From contig NC_058139.1 of the NCBI RefSeq assembly GCF_011075055.1, forward strand, positions 325,001 to 389,000: a stretch of 64,000 nucleotides of DNA. The letters run 5' to 3'. The notes beneath the pieces are model-generated. The model did not search any database. It worked only from the letters and a program-made list of their open reading frames with translations, and had not been told where the DNA came from. This document shows positions 1 through 12,604 of this stretch, one piece after another. Every line of letters starts with the position of its first letter. Within the stretch, counting starts at the first letter, position 1. The translations under genes and the position numbers were made by a program. The DNA comes from Mangifera indica (lineage: Eukaryota > Streptophyta > Magnoliopsida > Sapindales > Anacardiaceae).

Positions 1-2032
1 TAGAGAGAGAGTAACGGACTATGGACGCCCTAAAACTCTGTAAATATGTACAGTGAATGTGGTCGTTTAATGGGGCAAATACGGTGGAATACATAATTGG
101 TAGGTAACATTTATATAGTATAGATTATTCAGGTCCTCGAACTGCTAACTTCTGCCAATTAAACCCTTACTCTGCCAACTCTGTGTACGCGTACATGAAG
201 CAGTCTGTCTGTTGCTGATGAAATTTACTTCATCTTGACTCTTCCCCATTCCCCTTTCAACTTTTATTTCTGCGACATTCTTTCTACGTGTGTGTTCCGA
301 AGGCTTGATCGAGCCTTTAGACATCAGAAATTATGTACATAATTCCAGAGTTTCCTGCACTAAGATAAGGCTTAATCCATCCACGATATAAAGGCCTACT
401 AAGAATCTTCATCCTAATCCGCTTCCGCTTGTGGCGTATTAAGATCCCATAATAAATTTTGATATCTACTGGGATGATACAGATTATGTATGTATGGAAA
501 AAGAGTTGTATACAGTAGTTTTTTAAAAAATAATTAGTCTTGTTAAAGAACTACTGTATGTATGTATATAGATGTATTAAGAATGAATGTGATTATGATA
601 TCTTATCTTCCAAATGTGAGGGAACTCTACAGGTTCTATCATGTGGACACCACAAGGGGAGAGAGAGAGAGAGAGAGAATTTTTATGCCAATTGCCAGAA
701 CTTGTCCACTGAATCCGACAGATTTTAGTCATGCCTAAACCCACTTCATTAATCTTGTGTCATTTTCATATTGTTAGGTTTCTTGTTGTAATTTGGGTTA
801 AATCTGTGTCATTTTATTAATTTTGTGGACCTCTGGAAGATTGTAGAAATTTTTGTTTTTTTTTTTATTTGCACACTGTTGGTATATGTCGTGATTCTTA
901 TGGAAATGAAAAAAAGGGTAACAAAATAACATTTTTTTCTTGCAAAGAAAAGTAAGCTGAGTCAGCTTCACGCTTTCTCTTCTTTATCTTCTTCCTTGTG
1001 TATTGGATTCTTGATCTTGATGATGAGAGAATTGGACAAACAACACGTGACAGGTAGGACCACCCAATTCAATTCACGAAACAAGCAGCAGCAGCCACTT
1101 CAAATAAATAATGCCATTTCATAGTACTGTTTGACTTGACTTAATAAGATAGATGTAGAGTTAGAATTTGAGAATTATCATATCAATTCTAATTCAAAAT
1201 AAAAATCATTGAATTAAGCTCGTTTTTTAAGAAATTATTATAATATCTATCTAATATAACCCTCTCAAATTAAATATATTATTTATTCAATATTCATTCC
1301 CCACCCACCAAATTCCTTCAGATTATTGTAATTCAATAATTTCTTTCTCCAATCTTCTATCAAGGATGTTCAACTTAGTGAGTCCCTTACTTTTCTAGCT
1401 TTACGGAAATTTTACTCCCAATCAAATAGAATTTGAATAGATTATGTATACTAATATATGCTATATTTTTTTATAATCAGTTTTAATATTTTGAATTAAT
1501 AATAAAATAATATTTAATTAAACACTTAAAATTAGATTTGCCTGACAGTGCTCATCTTCCGAAATGCTGTCCAAATTCATAATAGCTAAATTATAAGCGA
1601 AATTTTTGACTAAAGCTACAGCAATGTATAGAGATGAAATCACGTCAATATTAGAAGTCGAATGCCATTTGAGGTGTGTCGTGTAGCCCACCAGCTTCCT
1701 CAGATTGGGGAAAATAACAATGTGAGAGGGACTGCTGGAAAAATTCTACACACACAAAATCAAAACGAACTTATCCGAATGAAGGGATTTATTTGACACA
1801 TAAGAGGAGCCATATAAAGAAGAATCTGAATATTATTGTTGATGATAAAGAAGACCAAGACCTCCAAGAGTTATACAAATGGGTATTAAAACCTGTTTTT
1901 GACTATGCTCGGTACACTTCTACGTTCGTTGCTGTGCGCTCCAGGGTATCAGATTGAATGAATGGAGATTAAATGATAATTGATGTGTTATGTCTGATAC
2001 AATTTTATATGTATTAGTGAATCATTGGCCAG
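1..2032. other. Intergenic, no gene recognised
   Basis: About 2 kb of AT-rich sequence without an ORF that looks coding on either strand. A (GA)n tract lies at 660-678. The stretch between 1140 and 1540 is very AT-rich and looks like ordinary intergenic DNA. It may hold the downstream region of the hydrolase gene that ends at 2033 and flanking DNA of a gene beyond the left edge. I see no tRNA or other RNA gene. Confidence 0.5.
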
Positions 2033-3270
2033 CTATACTTCTAGGTGATGCAGGCCTTCTGAACTTTGTTGGAGATCTTTCGGGTTGCTACAAGCTGCAC
2101 TAGGTTCAGATGAGCCTCTCTCCAGATGCTCCAGGAAATCCATCACTACTGGATCAGTCCAAGGCGCTCCAAGTGGAGCTTCTGCACCTGCAACCCACCC
2201 TAGATGACCACCTTTCGGTGTCACTATTAGCAAGCATTTCGGATTCGCCTGAGACAACAGGTGATATAATTTATTAGAAAAACCTGAGGCACAATTTGTT
2301 TGGATATACAACAATACTTTGCCTCTAAAGCAGCCACAGGACAAAATGGCAAAGGCTGATTAAAGACACAAACAGTACACATACGATGTCCTGTAATCAA
2401 AAGAAATGTCTTTCCCCCTTAACATAGTGTGATTGAATGAAGTATATGAAAAGAATAAGGTCTATAATCCAAAACAGAATGGATATGGGATATACTCATT
2501 CCCAAATACATTTTGGTAATTTTGTCAATTCAATTGGGGGCTTATTATTTTTGTCATTTGGGACATTCTACTTGGAGTGTCAGACCCATTACCATATTGA
2601 TTAACATATGACACTATAAAAATCCTGATGGTGCAACCAGATTGCCTTTTAGACTGTGAGCCATGAAGCAGTTGTGAAAAAAAGTTTCCATTATCTTAGT
2701 TATTTAATATGACATTAGACAAAGATACACGGTGAAAAGTCTGCCCCCTGTAAGCAATGATCCATGACAAGTTTGGAATACGGCTTTGTTTAAAAGAAAG
2801 AACCCCACATACCTTGATATCTTCACGAGGAATTCCCCTTGAAGGAGCAATTGGATCATTTTCAGCCTGAAAACCACTAAGAAACATATTAGTTTATAGG
2901 CCTAATTGAGCACTCTGTTCTACACATTGCCTCCATGAACTAAATTTCAATATCTCTACTTATGTTAGAGAAAGCCAATCCAGTATGAGTTGAAACCAAA
3001 AAAAAAAAGAAAGAAAGAAAAAGGATATTGTAAATTGAAAATTGACAAAATTATTGTCATAAAATAATCAAAGTTACAAGTCCCTGGCACTGGTCATAAA
3101 GGTAAGCAGAGAGTCTAAACCAAAATAGTATGCACCAGGACCTGATAACCAGCTTTAAGATGCCATCGAATTACCATGTTTATTATCAATTTCATAACCT
3201 CTCAAACTGGATAATCTTATCCAGAGAAACATAAAAAACATCAAGGCAGCAAAATTTTCCTCTTCATTTT

Positions 3271-3325
<55 letters not shown>

Positions 3326-5033
3326 GGTATACCAATGCAAGTGTATTGCTAATAATGTTAAGAAACGGCCCTAGGTATTCTTAGAACTATATGGACAATA
3401 AATCATATAACCTTTGCATAAATTTGTGCACAAAGATACTTTTTGATATATGTGTTCAACAATAAGCAGTGAGCAACTCATAACCAGTACAAAATTGTTA
3501 TCAAGTTCTGCCATGCCTACAGAATTCAGAAAATATTTCCCTCAAAATGGCACTAGCATGGTACCTGGATGCAAAGCAAAGGAATTCGAACATGTTTTAT
3601 TGAATCAGAACTGCTTGAATTAGAGTAGTAGTCATCCACTGACTTGAAACCAAATGAAACTGCAAGGTGTTGTGGAGAGTACTAAGATAATAGCCAACAT
3701 AACAATAACAATACCCCAGCCCCAATTGAAAAAAACTGAAAAAATCCCTTTCATGTGGAAAAAACACCTACCACGAGTTAATCCTTCATCAAACTCCCGG
3801 ACAGACTTGGCTTTGGCAGCCAATGGGATGTTAAATTCACCACCCATGTCTTCAAAGAGAAGAGCATGTCTGCATAAAACATAGATTCTGATGATATTTT
3901 CTACACATAGAACAATCAAGTATACACTAGAATGAAGTGGTCAGAGGAAAGTATTCATAACGCAATTACTTCTTAAAAATCCTACAGAGAGCACTAGCAA
4001 GAGCTTTGTCATAGACAATGTTAAAGCCCTTACGGAAATCTTCATCTGCAATGATCAAATTGAATGGATTACACAAAGACACTGCACCAGAAAGGCGGCA
4101 ATCATAAGATTCCTGCAAGTAACACATAATAAACCATGAATGAAACAGAAGCTTAACATAAATATCAGAAAAAAAAAAAAAAAACTAAAAAGGGGCATGG
4201 AGAATAAAATCCATTACCCGACCCAAATAACGAACGAGAATATTGGCCCCAAGAGACCAACCAGCTGCGTATAAATTAGCTGTTGGGTATCTACTGGCAA
4301 CATGTTTCACAACTTCATGCATGTCTCCTAAAAATGAGGCCGAATAGAACTGCATTATATCAGTGCCATGAAATCAATCACATTCTTTACCGAAACATTA
4401 AAATTTTTGATTAAAAAAAAAACCCCCAATTCAATCTAAATAGTCAGCAATATGAAGAAAATTAAGTGGTACCTGGGAAGTGGTTACAGGACTGTTTCCA
4501 CAACCTCGACTGTTGAACACCACAACACGCCATCCTTGTCGTCGCGCTCTAAGTAACATGTGCCTTACGTATTTATCTTCACTCCCGCCAGTTAAACCTG
4601 GCTGCAATTCAATAATTCAAATGTTTAAAGATTGTAATTGGCTTTGGAGTTAATTGAAACATAAGAGAGGAGAACTAACCAGTAAAATGAGGATGGGTGA
4701 ATCGGGAGGCAAGCGTTGGTGGTCGCCGGAGGCCCAATCGAGAGCGACAGAGCCATCGTCTTTGGTGCGGAGACACTCTCGCTTGAGTCTAACGGCAGGC
4801 AGCGACCGAAAGAACGCGGCGAATATCGTCTCCACGTGGCGGTTCCAACCAATTACAGGAAATGGAGTGTAGGGACGGTCTCCCAGTGACCTGAGAACGG
4901 GCAGGAATGCGTCACGTGCGCCGCCCGTGACTTCCAGTGAAGGATGGGGGGGATGTATGGGCATTGTTTGGTTGGTTACGTGGCGATAACAGATTGGGCG
5001 GACCTTGAAACAGAGATTGCTTTGGAGTGCCAT
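2033..5033 (-). CDS. Alpha/beta hydrolase, embryogenesis-associated EMB8-like
   Basis: Eight-exon gene. The exons in transcript order are 5033-4680, 4601-4473, 4349-4218, 4112-3970, 3869-3772, 3659-3565, 2866-2813 and 2248-2033. All have GT-AG borders, and they join in frame into about 406 residues. Exon 1 carries the EMB8 family signature PFPVIGWNRHVETIFAAFFR. The nucleophile elbow GWSLGAN is near residue 193. An Asp in ENDPIAP and a His in GGHLGW complete a likely catalytic triad. Family members (UPF0017/EMB8, YheT-like) are predicted serine hydrolases or esterases; the substrate in plants is not established. The start was set at the Met of MALQSN; a later in-frame Met (MPIHPP) is also possible, and the open frame continues upstream to 5192. 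A (TA)n microsatellite lies inside the intron at 3275-3322. Confidence 0.88.
3275..3323. repeat. (TA)n microsatellite in EMB8-like intron
   Basis: About 24 uninterrupted TA units in the intron between the exons at 3565-3659 and 2813-2866. Confidence 0.95.
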
Positions 5034-5369
5034 ATTTCTAAGAGGACGTATCCTATAATATAGCCACAGCCTATTCGCCGTAAAATAAGTGGCTGTAGTA
5101 GTTTCATTTAAAATGGAGTCTCTATTTTTTGCATCAATAATATAATTAAACGCATTGTCGTTTTTTGATTTTTGCCGTGTTTGATATGTCATATAGTCAG
5201 CGAGTCAGAGTAGATGTTAGGTGAAAGTTTGACCCTATAGTGTGTTTTTCATGAGAAACAAACAGAAAACTTATAACAATGAAGAGCGCATTAATCTCTG
5301 CAACACCTAATACATCAGACTTTAATTGATCAAGGAACACAAATTAGAAATAGGACTATTAAAAGAGTT

Positions 5370-5843
5370 TCATTCATCGGCTTTATTCTCCAAATACTTG
5401 TGCTTCTCCTCATCGGTCATGAAAGCTGTGAGAGGAAAAGATTTTCCAATCCCCATGGGAGTCTTGAAATAAATCTTTCCACTTGATGGATCTTCAATGC
5501 TCATCTCAGTTATCGGCACCCACAGAAAAACCTGTTTGCTTTTAACGCCAGTCATTTTTTTCATCCTAGACTTCTCTATATATGCAGTCACTTCTACAGC
5601 ATAGCTGACACGCGAATTACTTCCAGTGAAAAAATGCTCATATGGAGCCTTTTGTTTCATCCACACAAACCCAGTTTCCCGAACTCGTCCACACTCTTCA
5701 AGGTCTTTCAATGGGAGTACACCTTTCGGAAAGCCCAGTTCTTCCAGGAGCTCTACAGAATGACGGTAACACTGTTCGGCTCCATACACAATCTCTGCGC
5801 CAGCACGTTCATCTTCTCTTGATTTGTCAGTGCTGCTAGCCAT
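5370..5843 (-). CDS. DUF538 family protein
   Basis: Intronless gene of 157 residues starting at MASSTDKSRE. The open frame extends 12 residues further upstream, but the MASS start fits the family better. The pattern of GAEIVYGAEQCYRHSVELLEEL, then a G-L-P-L-K-D-L-E-E-C-G motif, then F-V-W-M and a C-terminal P-T/S-G-K-I-Y-F-K block is that of plant DUF538 proteins. These are small cytosolic proteins induced by stress, some reported to bind chlorophyll or lipids; their function is not settled. It lies 337 bp upstream of the EMB8-like start on the same strand. Both genes are complete and likely independent. Confidence 0.88.
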   Translation of the reverse strand: MASSTDKSREDERAGAEIVYGAEQCYRHSVELLEELGFPKGVLPLKDLEECGRVRETGFVWMKQKAPYEHFFTGSNSRVSYAVEVTAYIEKSRMKKMTGVKSKQVFLWVPITEMSIEDPSSGKIYFKTPMGIGKSFPLTAFMTDEEKHKYLENKADE

Positions 5844-5879
5844 GGTTATAATTATATATGTGTGTTTTGAGTTGAGCAA

Positions 5880-8373
5880 CGGAGATCAAATATATGTATA
5901 TATATATGTATGTATTAATGGTTGTTTGCTGTAGGTTGAGCTGAATTCGATTGTTCAATGGAGTGGTTCACCTAATGCAAAACTGAGTTCACCTAAACGG
6001 ACCGTTTGTTTGTTTATTTCACAGAGGGTCGTCATGTGGTACCGTATGTTTGGTTTGTTTGGTGACGTAATTGGCGTTCTTTAATGGTGGGTGGATGGAA
6101 TTTGGACGGTGCAAGTAATGTCTGTCTAGTCAAATTCATCGTTTTCCTTATTCTAAACTGTAGCGCTAATAAAGGTAGTCAAGGAAAACAGAGAAATCAA
6201 TAATGAAGAAAGTCAAATTCACCTTCCAAAAACTTACTTTGTTCATCAACTCAAATAAGTTCAAATTGCATACTTTTATTTTTCAAATTGAATCCAAGTT
6301 TGAACTAGTTTTATTGTTTGAGCTTTGATGATGTATGTAAGTCAGTTTTTGATGGCATTTGCATGAATTTCAACAAATGTTTGCACAAGACAACCAATTT
6401 AGGACACACTCAGGTTTCTTGAGCAATCGAACAAATTTTACTAAAGCTGTTGGAGGGGAAAAACAAATGAGAAAGATACATAAATAAACTAATGCATTCC
6501 ATTATTATGAATTCTGGTAGTAACAAGACCATGATATTATGATTAACATAATAAGTTTTTTAAGGTTTTATTATTCGGAAACTTACCTCTAAAAATGTAT
6601 GTTCATCATGATTATGATTCCAACCAACCAACCATAACTACCACTGGGTCCAGTCCTTTCCTTTGAGTTGTTGAAATGGGCTATACCACCATTCACATTT
6701 TCATCATCCTCCTCAACAAACTTTTTAATTAAAATTACTGCAATACCACATACACATGTATTATATTATATTATATTATACAATATACATTGTTATATCT
6801 TTTTACAGAATTCATAATTTAGTTCAAATATATTTCATGAATTTTAAAATTTGATATGATATATGTAACATTTTTTTGTTTAAAATAATGACATCACAAT
6901 CAAAATTATTATTATTATTATTATTATTATAATTATAAAAATGAAGAAATAATAAATAAAGCTGAAATGGCGAATCCTCATATCATATCATATCATAGTT
7001 CATGTGATGTGAGTGCCTTTTTATCCTAGTGAAGAGAAAAGCCAGAGCATGCGGTCAGGCATAAATCAGTGAGTGTTTTGTCCCTCCATGCTTTCTTCCT
7101 TCAAATACTTTCAACACCACCTGACCCATCTCATCTAATCTATTCCATCTTCACGCCACTGAACACAACAAGTACCCCCAACTTGTCTTAATCTGGCCTT
7201 CCCTCTTTTCTTGTGTTGTTGGATTCTACTCTGGCCGAATCCGAACAACCCCAATTCAAGATTAATGTGTTGATATTCTAACTTCACTAAAAACTATTTT
7301 ACTTTTAACTTGATTTAAGAAAGTTAGAATTTGAATATTTCAATTAATTTAAACTTGACTCATTTGAAAAATAACACAATCCTTGGCTCATTCAATCTAG
7401 ACTTAAGTAGGTGGAATTGACTGTAATTCTAGTGCTGTATTCGAAGGTGGTGGATGATTTAAGTGAAAACTCTCAGTTTTTCGCCTAGAGGTAACAAATT
7501 AGGGGTGGAGTTGGGCCTAACTAATGGGCTAATTTGAACTTGACTCCAATTTTAGATTGGTAGCTTGAATACATCATAATTAATTTAAGTTTGACTCAAA
7601 TATAGAACAACCAACTTAAGTTTGAACTCAAATTGCTCGAATTGGTGAATGGTAACATTGGAAAAGGAGAACCCAAGTTAGCAGGATTCCAATCTTCTTG
7701 ATTACTTTTATGAGTTTCACAACTGGTAATAATTAGGATTGAATCTGAATCAAATTAGTTCAGTTTTAAAAGTTTATTTAACTTGATTTGAATTTATTTA
7801 TGTAAATTTCAAATATAGCTTAAGCTGGGAGGATTGGTTTGTTTTTAGAATTGAATCTAATTTGAGTTAAAATAAATTCGATTTGGGTTGATTGGCAAAT
7901 TGACCATATACTTGGACTTTTGGCGCAATTCAAAGTATGTTAAGTAATTTATTAAAATGACATTGTTTCGACTATTATTAAGGTAAAGTGATATTTTTTG
8001 TTAATGAGTTATAAATTCGAATTGTAAATCTAAATCACAGACTCAAGTCAAGTTTCAAGTTTCGAATTTTAAAACCAAATTGAACTTAATTAATTTTGAT
8101 TTAATAAATTTGGACCGAATTCAAATTCTCTTATTTTACAATTGAATCAAATTCGATGAAAGAGTATTCGGGGTTTCGCTCAGATGGGAGCCACCCTAAT
8201 CTTATTATTATTAAGAATAATACTAATCAAGACTCAGATAGAGAGAAGAAATGTGAGAGAGAGATTTGTAATTAAGATTGAATTCTGGATATAATTACTT
8301 GCTTTCATATAAAGAGAGAGAGAGAGAGTAAAGACTCATGAAAGTATAACAGAGAGGGGAGTTTAGTTTGGTG
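5880..8373. other. Intergenic: divergent promoters of DUF538 and TBC genes
   Basis: About 2.5 kb between two divergently transcribed genes. It holds short (TA)n tracts at 5891-5910, an ATATT-rich run at 6760-6785, an (ATT)n microsatellite at 6909-6930, and a block at about 7500-8190 rich in TTGAACTCAAATT-like words that may be an old TIR element. Just ahead of the TBC start, (GA)n tracts lie at 8240-8265 and 8313-8329. Such GA tracts are common in plant 5' leaders and can bind GAGA-binding BPC proteins (inference). Confidence 0.5.
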
Positions 8374-11300
8374 ATGGTGTTTGACATATTAGGCGTCAAC
8401 AAGAATCGGGACTTAACCGTAATTTTACTGTTGATGCTTATTCTCACCGCCGGAAACGGTGGAAAATGGATCTCGTTCGCTGAAGGTAGCGGTGCCGGTA
8501 CCGGAGGCGGTGGAGGCGGAGGCGGCGCTTTCTGGTATTCGGCTGCTCCTTCTTCCAATGTCGGAATAGCCATCGCCGTGACGGCCATGGCCGGTCTTGC
8601 CTTGGCCGCTACCATCTTGTACTCTCATAGGTAACAAGAAACACAAAAATTTTATCCAAAATTAGAGATTTGAAAATTCAAACTTTGTGAAAAGCAAACG
8701 AATCTAGATATTGTTGTTTGTTGATTTTAAGTTGTAGTTAAAATGTTAACGGAACGTAAACCGTTGATGAGAGTCCTACGGAGAAGTCACACGTCTTCTT
8801 CTTCGTCACCATCATCATCTTCAAATCCCTCTTCATCACCGTCATCGTCTTCGTGGACTCATCTGCGATCGGTTCTGTTAGTAGTTGCTTCTTCGTCGTC
8901 GTCATCATCTTCATCTTCTTGCTCACCAGTTAACACTAATCGGTGAGTTCCCATTCTTGTCTACTACTCATCTCCTGTTTTATTTTTACAAATAAAATTA
9001 ATTTATCGTTCCGACTTTCCTTTCTATTCGGTGCAAAATTTAGAAAGCAAAATACTCCTTTTGCGGGTTTTAAGATTCGGTTCCCAGATCCGATCTGAAA
9101 GCACTCGATATCCATTAGTATTTAGGTTCCCTTTTCTTGGTTCTGAATCTGTTCATTGCTTTATGATGTTAGATTTATATTGCTTGGAAGTTTTATCTAC
9201 AGCCGGGGATTCTATTAACTGTAGTGTCTTTTGTTTAGCTTTCCTGTTGTTAGCTTTTGAGTTGAGGATGAATGTTTTGGGTTTGAGTTGCAGGGTACGA
9301 TTTAGAGTCCTGTCTGATGAATTTATATTGATCAAAATCCCTTTTTCTGTTCCTCATTCAAGGCCTCTTGGATGCATAGATTAGCACAGTAGCACAGTAG
9401 TATTTCTCGGTTATTCTTCCTGATTATGATGCTGGTACTCGTCAAAATTTTCATTGGTGTGGAAGTTTTGATTTGATTTGTTCTCTTGTACGTGTTGTGC
9501 AATTACTCTCACCAGTTGATCAATTGCCCATTTCCACTCTCCTCTTCCATACACCCAGTTGTTAAATTTGATGAGTTGAGAGTGTTGCTCTTCCTGTTTG
9601 CTTTTGTTTTCTTTGCACATCTCACTGTTTATTGGAAGAAGCTTGTGCTATATCTTTTATTTTCTTTTCATTGTGAAGTTCTCCAAATAACAAGTCTAAT
9701 GTGTATATGTGCGATGCCCATTGAAACTTCCATTCTTTGTTCTGAATTGTTTTTCCAATAATAATTGTTATTTGCCACTCCCCCTTATTAAGGTAATTAT
9801 TTGTTTTGTTTCTACTTTTTAAGGGGTACTCTTAAATCACCATGGTCCCGTAGGAGAAGAAAACATGCACTTCTTGCCAAACAATGGAAGAGCTTATTTA
9901 CTCCAGACGGAAGACTTATTGAAGGTGGCATCAAGTTCTTGAAAAAAGTCCGTAGTGGGGTATGTTATCAAAAATTTGATTAGACTTGCATGTGGACTTG
10001 TTCATTTCATATAATTTTCAGTTTTGCCCATTTTGTTTCTCTCTCGCACTCTCTCATACTGTCTTGAGTATTAATTCTTCTTTCTGCAATGCAGGGTGTT
10101 GATCCAAGTATAAGAGCAGAGGTTTGGCCATTCCTTCTTGGAGTGTAAGAATCTTCATTCATGTTCAATCAAGCTTATGCATCTTTTTTGACATTAATTA
10201 TGCGTGTGATGAATATATTAAGTTGATTTAGATATATTTTCTCTCTCCAAAGGACTTTTTTCAAATTTTTAATAGCCTTTAGGTTAATTTGGTCCTCTAA
10301 AATCTTGATACACGGCACCTTTCTGTATTGTGTGGCTTTTTATGCCCTCTTACATTGATTCTAGTTTATTGATGTCTTCTACGGTTGCATCCTTCCTTTT
10401 CCTGCCCTTGTTCCAGTTTATTGCTATTAACTATTTTTATATTGTCTTCTCTGGTTGTCCCTTTCTAATACAATATATTTGCTTGAAAATACTTATGCAT
10501 GGCCCCAGTGTTTTTGTCTGCAGGGAATTTGAGCAAATTTCTCTTTTTTCTAATAACCTATAATCCTCTCAGATTAAAGGGAGGGGCAGATTAGAGAGTT
10601 ATCTTGTTCTGCAAACTTTTGCATCGTATTATGTATTTGTGGATATGTTTTTCTTTTATTCATGCTCCATGAGGTAGTTTGTATTCATAATTATATATTT
10701 TCTTAGAGATTTACTGCCTGCATCTGGAAATCATGCCATTTGTTGCCCTTTGTTGGGACTGAGTGCATATATGCTATGCCTATTTAGAGAAGTCCTTATT
10801 GTAGTTTGGTCCTAGTGAAATATACCCACAGTCGTTGTAGCTACTCTAAACAGGATTTCTCAACTCTAATACCTTTTGACAATTCCATATTTTTTCTTTC
10901 TTAAATGGAAGATGAATGTTTGGTACATGATTTGACTGTGTTTTAAGTTATCTGCTTGAGAAAACCATTTTCTCTGTGTTGAATAGCATATGCTTTACTT
11001 ATTATGCACTTGCTTTGTTACTTCTTATTATAATTATATTCTTTATTCATTTATTTTGAATTTTTTATTAACAGATATGAGTTAAGCAGTTCCAAGGAAG
11101 AAAGAGGTTCTCTTTGCACAAAGAACAGGTATGCTTATCAAATCAATTAGTGTCTTTCTTCGCACATCGGTTTCTAAATGTTGGTCCTGTTAATTGGTGG
11201 AACAGAACGTTGTTCTACTTTCTTGCTTCTCCCACCTCTCTTTTTATCCGCTCCTAATAGTTCGCATCATCCTTTTGATTTCCATTTGCACCTATTCCTT

Positions 11301-12604
11301 TACTGGGTTATATCTATCTTATTAGGTGTGTATGATACAGAAAAGAATATGAGAGCTTGCGGAAAGAGTGCCATAAAATACATCTGCACAGCTTGAAGAG
11401 CTCTAAGTTGAAGGAAAATGCTGGAAATAACAGTGATGAGGGCAGTGGCGATTTCAGTCAAGTTCTTGATTCTCCTGGCTTTGAAGACGTGGCAAGTTCC
11501 AGGAGGTCTGTTTCCTCCGAGGGAAGAAGTCCAGCAGCTGAGGATCTATATGCCCCTTTGTATGATGAGACCCCTCAGAGCTCTGGTTTATTAATTGAAG
11601 GAGAAGGTGATAAGAGTGCACTTACCTGTGAAGATGCATCTGTGGGTGATACCAAATCTACTGATTCTGACTCATCTGAAGAAACTGAAAATGTGCCTCT
11701 GCTTTCTACTGAAGAATCTGGAACAAATGAAGTTCTTAATGAGAATGTGAAAGAAAATTCAAAGGAGATCGGCAGTAAGTCCAAATCCCACACATATGAA
11801 GATTTTGTCACGTGGCAGAGAATCATTCAACTCGATGCTGTGAGGGCAAATGATGAATGGATTGTTTGCTCACCATCTCAAGCAGCAGTGTCAGAAATTA
11901 AGGCACAACGTCTTGCCCAGGCTGTTGGCTTAAAGGATTATGATCATCTGGAACCATTCAGAATTTATCATGCTGCTCGCCTTGTTGCTATACTTGAGGC
12001 CTATGCACTATATGATCCTGAAATTGGTTATTGCCAAGGGATGAGTGATCTACTGTCACCAATTGCATCAATTTTGGAAGAGGACCATGAAGCTTTCTGG
12101 TGCTTTGTGGGTTTCATGAAAAAGGCCAGGCATAATTTCCGGCTTGATGAAGTTGGAATAAGAAGGCAATTGAGTATTGTTTCGAAGATAATCAAGAGCA
12201 AGGATATTCATCTCTACCGGCACTTGGAGAAGCTTGAAGCACAAGATTGCTTCTTTGTGTATAGAATGGTGGTGGTTCTTTTTAGAAGGGAGTTAACTTT
12301 TGAGCAGACACTTTGCCTGTGGGAAGTGATGTGGGCAGACCAGGCAGCCATTCGAGCCGGGATTGCAAAGTCAGCTTGGGGTAGCATGAGGCTAAGAGCC
12401 CCGCCTACTGATGATCTATTGCTTTACGCAATTGCAGCCTGTGTATTACAAAGGAGGAAGTTGATCATAGAGAAGTATAGCAGCATGGATGAGATCATGA
12501 GAGAATGCAATAGTATGGCTGGTCATCTGGATGTTTGGAAGCTTCTAGATGATGCTCATGATTTGGTGGTCACCTTACATGACAAGATTGAGGAAACCCT
12601 TTAA
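8374..12604 (+). CDS. TBC-domain Rab GTPase-activating protein (gyp-like)
   Basis: Rab-GAP that stimulates GTP hydrolysis on Rab/Ypt GTPases in membrane traffic. The model with the upstream first exon is 8374-8630, 9824-9959, 10095-10144, 11075-11128 and 11341-12604. All phases agree and give about 586 residues. This N-terminus has a hydrophobic stretch (ILLLMLILTAG), a Gly run, and a clear membrane segment (GIAIAVTAMAGLALAATILY) just before GTLKSPWSRRRRKHAL. The TBC domain spans roughly residues 120-570. It shows both catalytic fingers: IxxDxxR as IQLDAVR near residue 327 (Arg finger) and IGYCQG near residue 393 (Gln finger). Between the domain halves lies an acidic Ser-rich insert (exon 5, first 150 codons). 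A second start exon at 8743-8942 is also phase-compatible (see separate entry). The large last exon carries most of the domain. Confidence 0.9.
8743..8942 (+). CDS. Candidate alternative first exon of the TBC gene
   Basis: Open from an ATG at 8743 to a consensus donor (CG|GTGAGT at 8942/8943). It ends in the same phase as the upstream first exon and joins exon 2 at 9824 in frame, giving a 567-residue protein. It encodes 66 residues starting MLTERKPLMRVLRRSH, followed by Ser-rich low complexity (SSSSSPSSSSNPSSS) and no clear membrane segment. It could be a real alternative promoter or exon that makes a soluble isoform, or a chance ORF in intron 1 backed by a TCN repeat. RNA evidence is needed. 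Confidence 0.4.

Noticed and set aside
4654..4872. Plus-strand ORF opposite EMB8-like exon 1
   Set aside because: Antisense shadow of a clearly conserved exon.
8743..8946. Ser-rich ORF as an independent small gene
   Set aside because: It lies in the TBC gene, ends at a donor in the matching phase and has no ending of its own that makes sense; treated as a possible alternative first exon.
9031..9384. 117-residue ORF between the candidate TBC first exons and exon 2
   Set aside because: No family resemblance, no splice-compatible role, composition like intron DNA.
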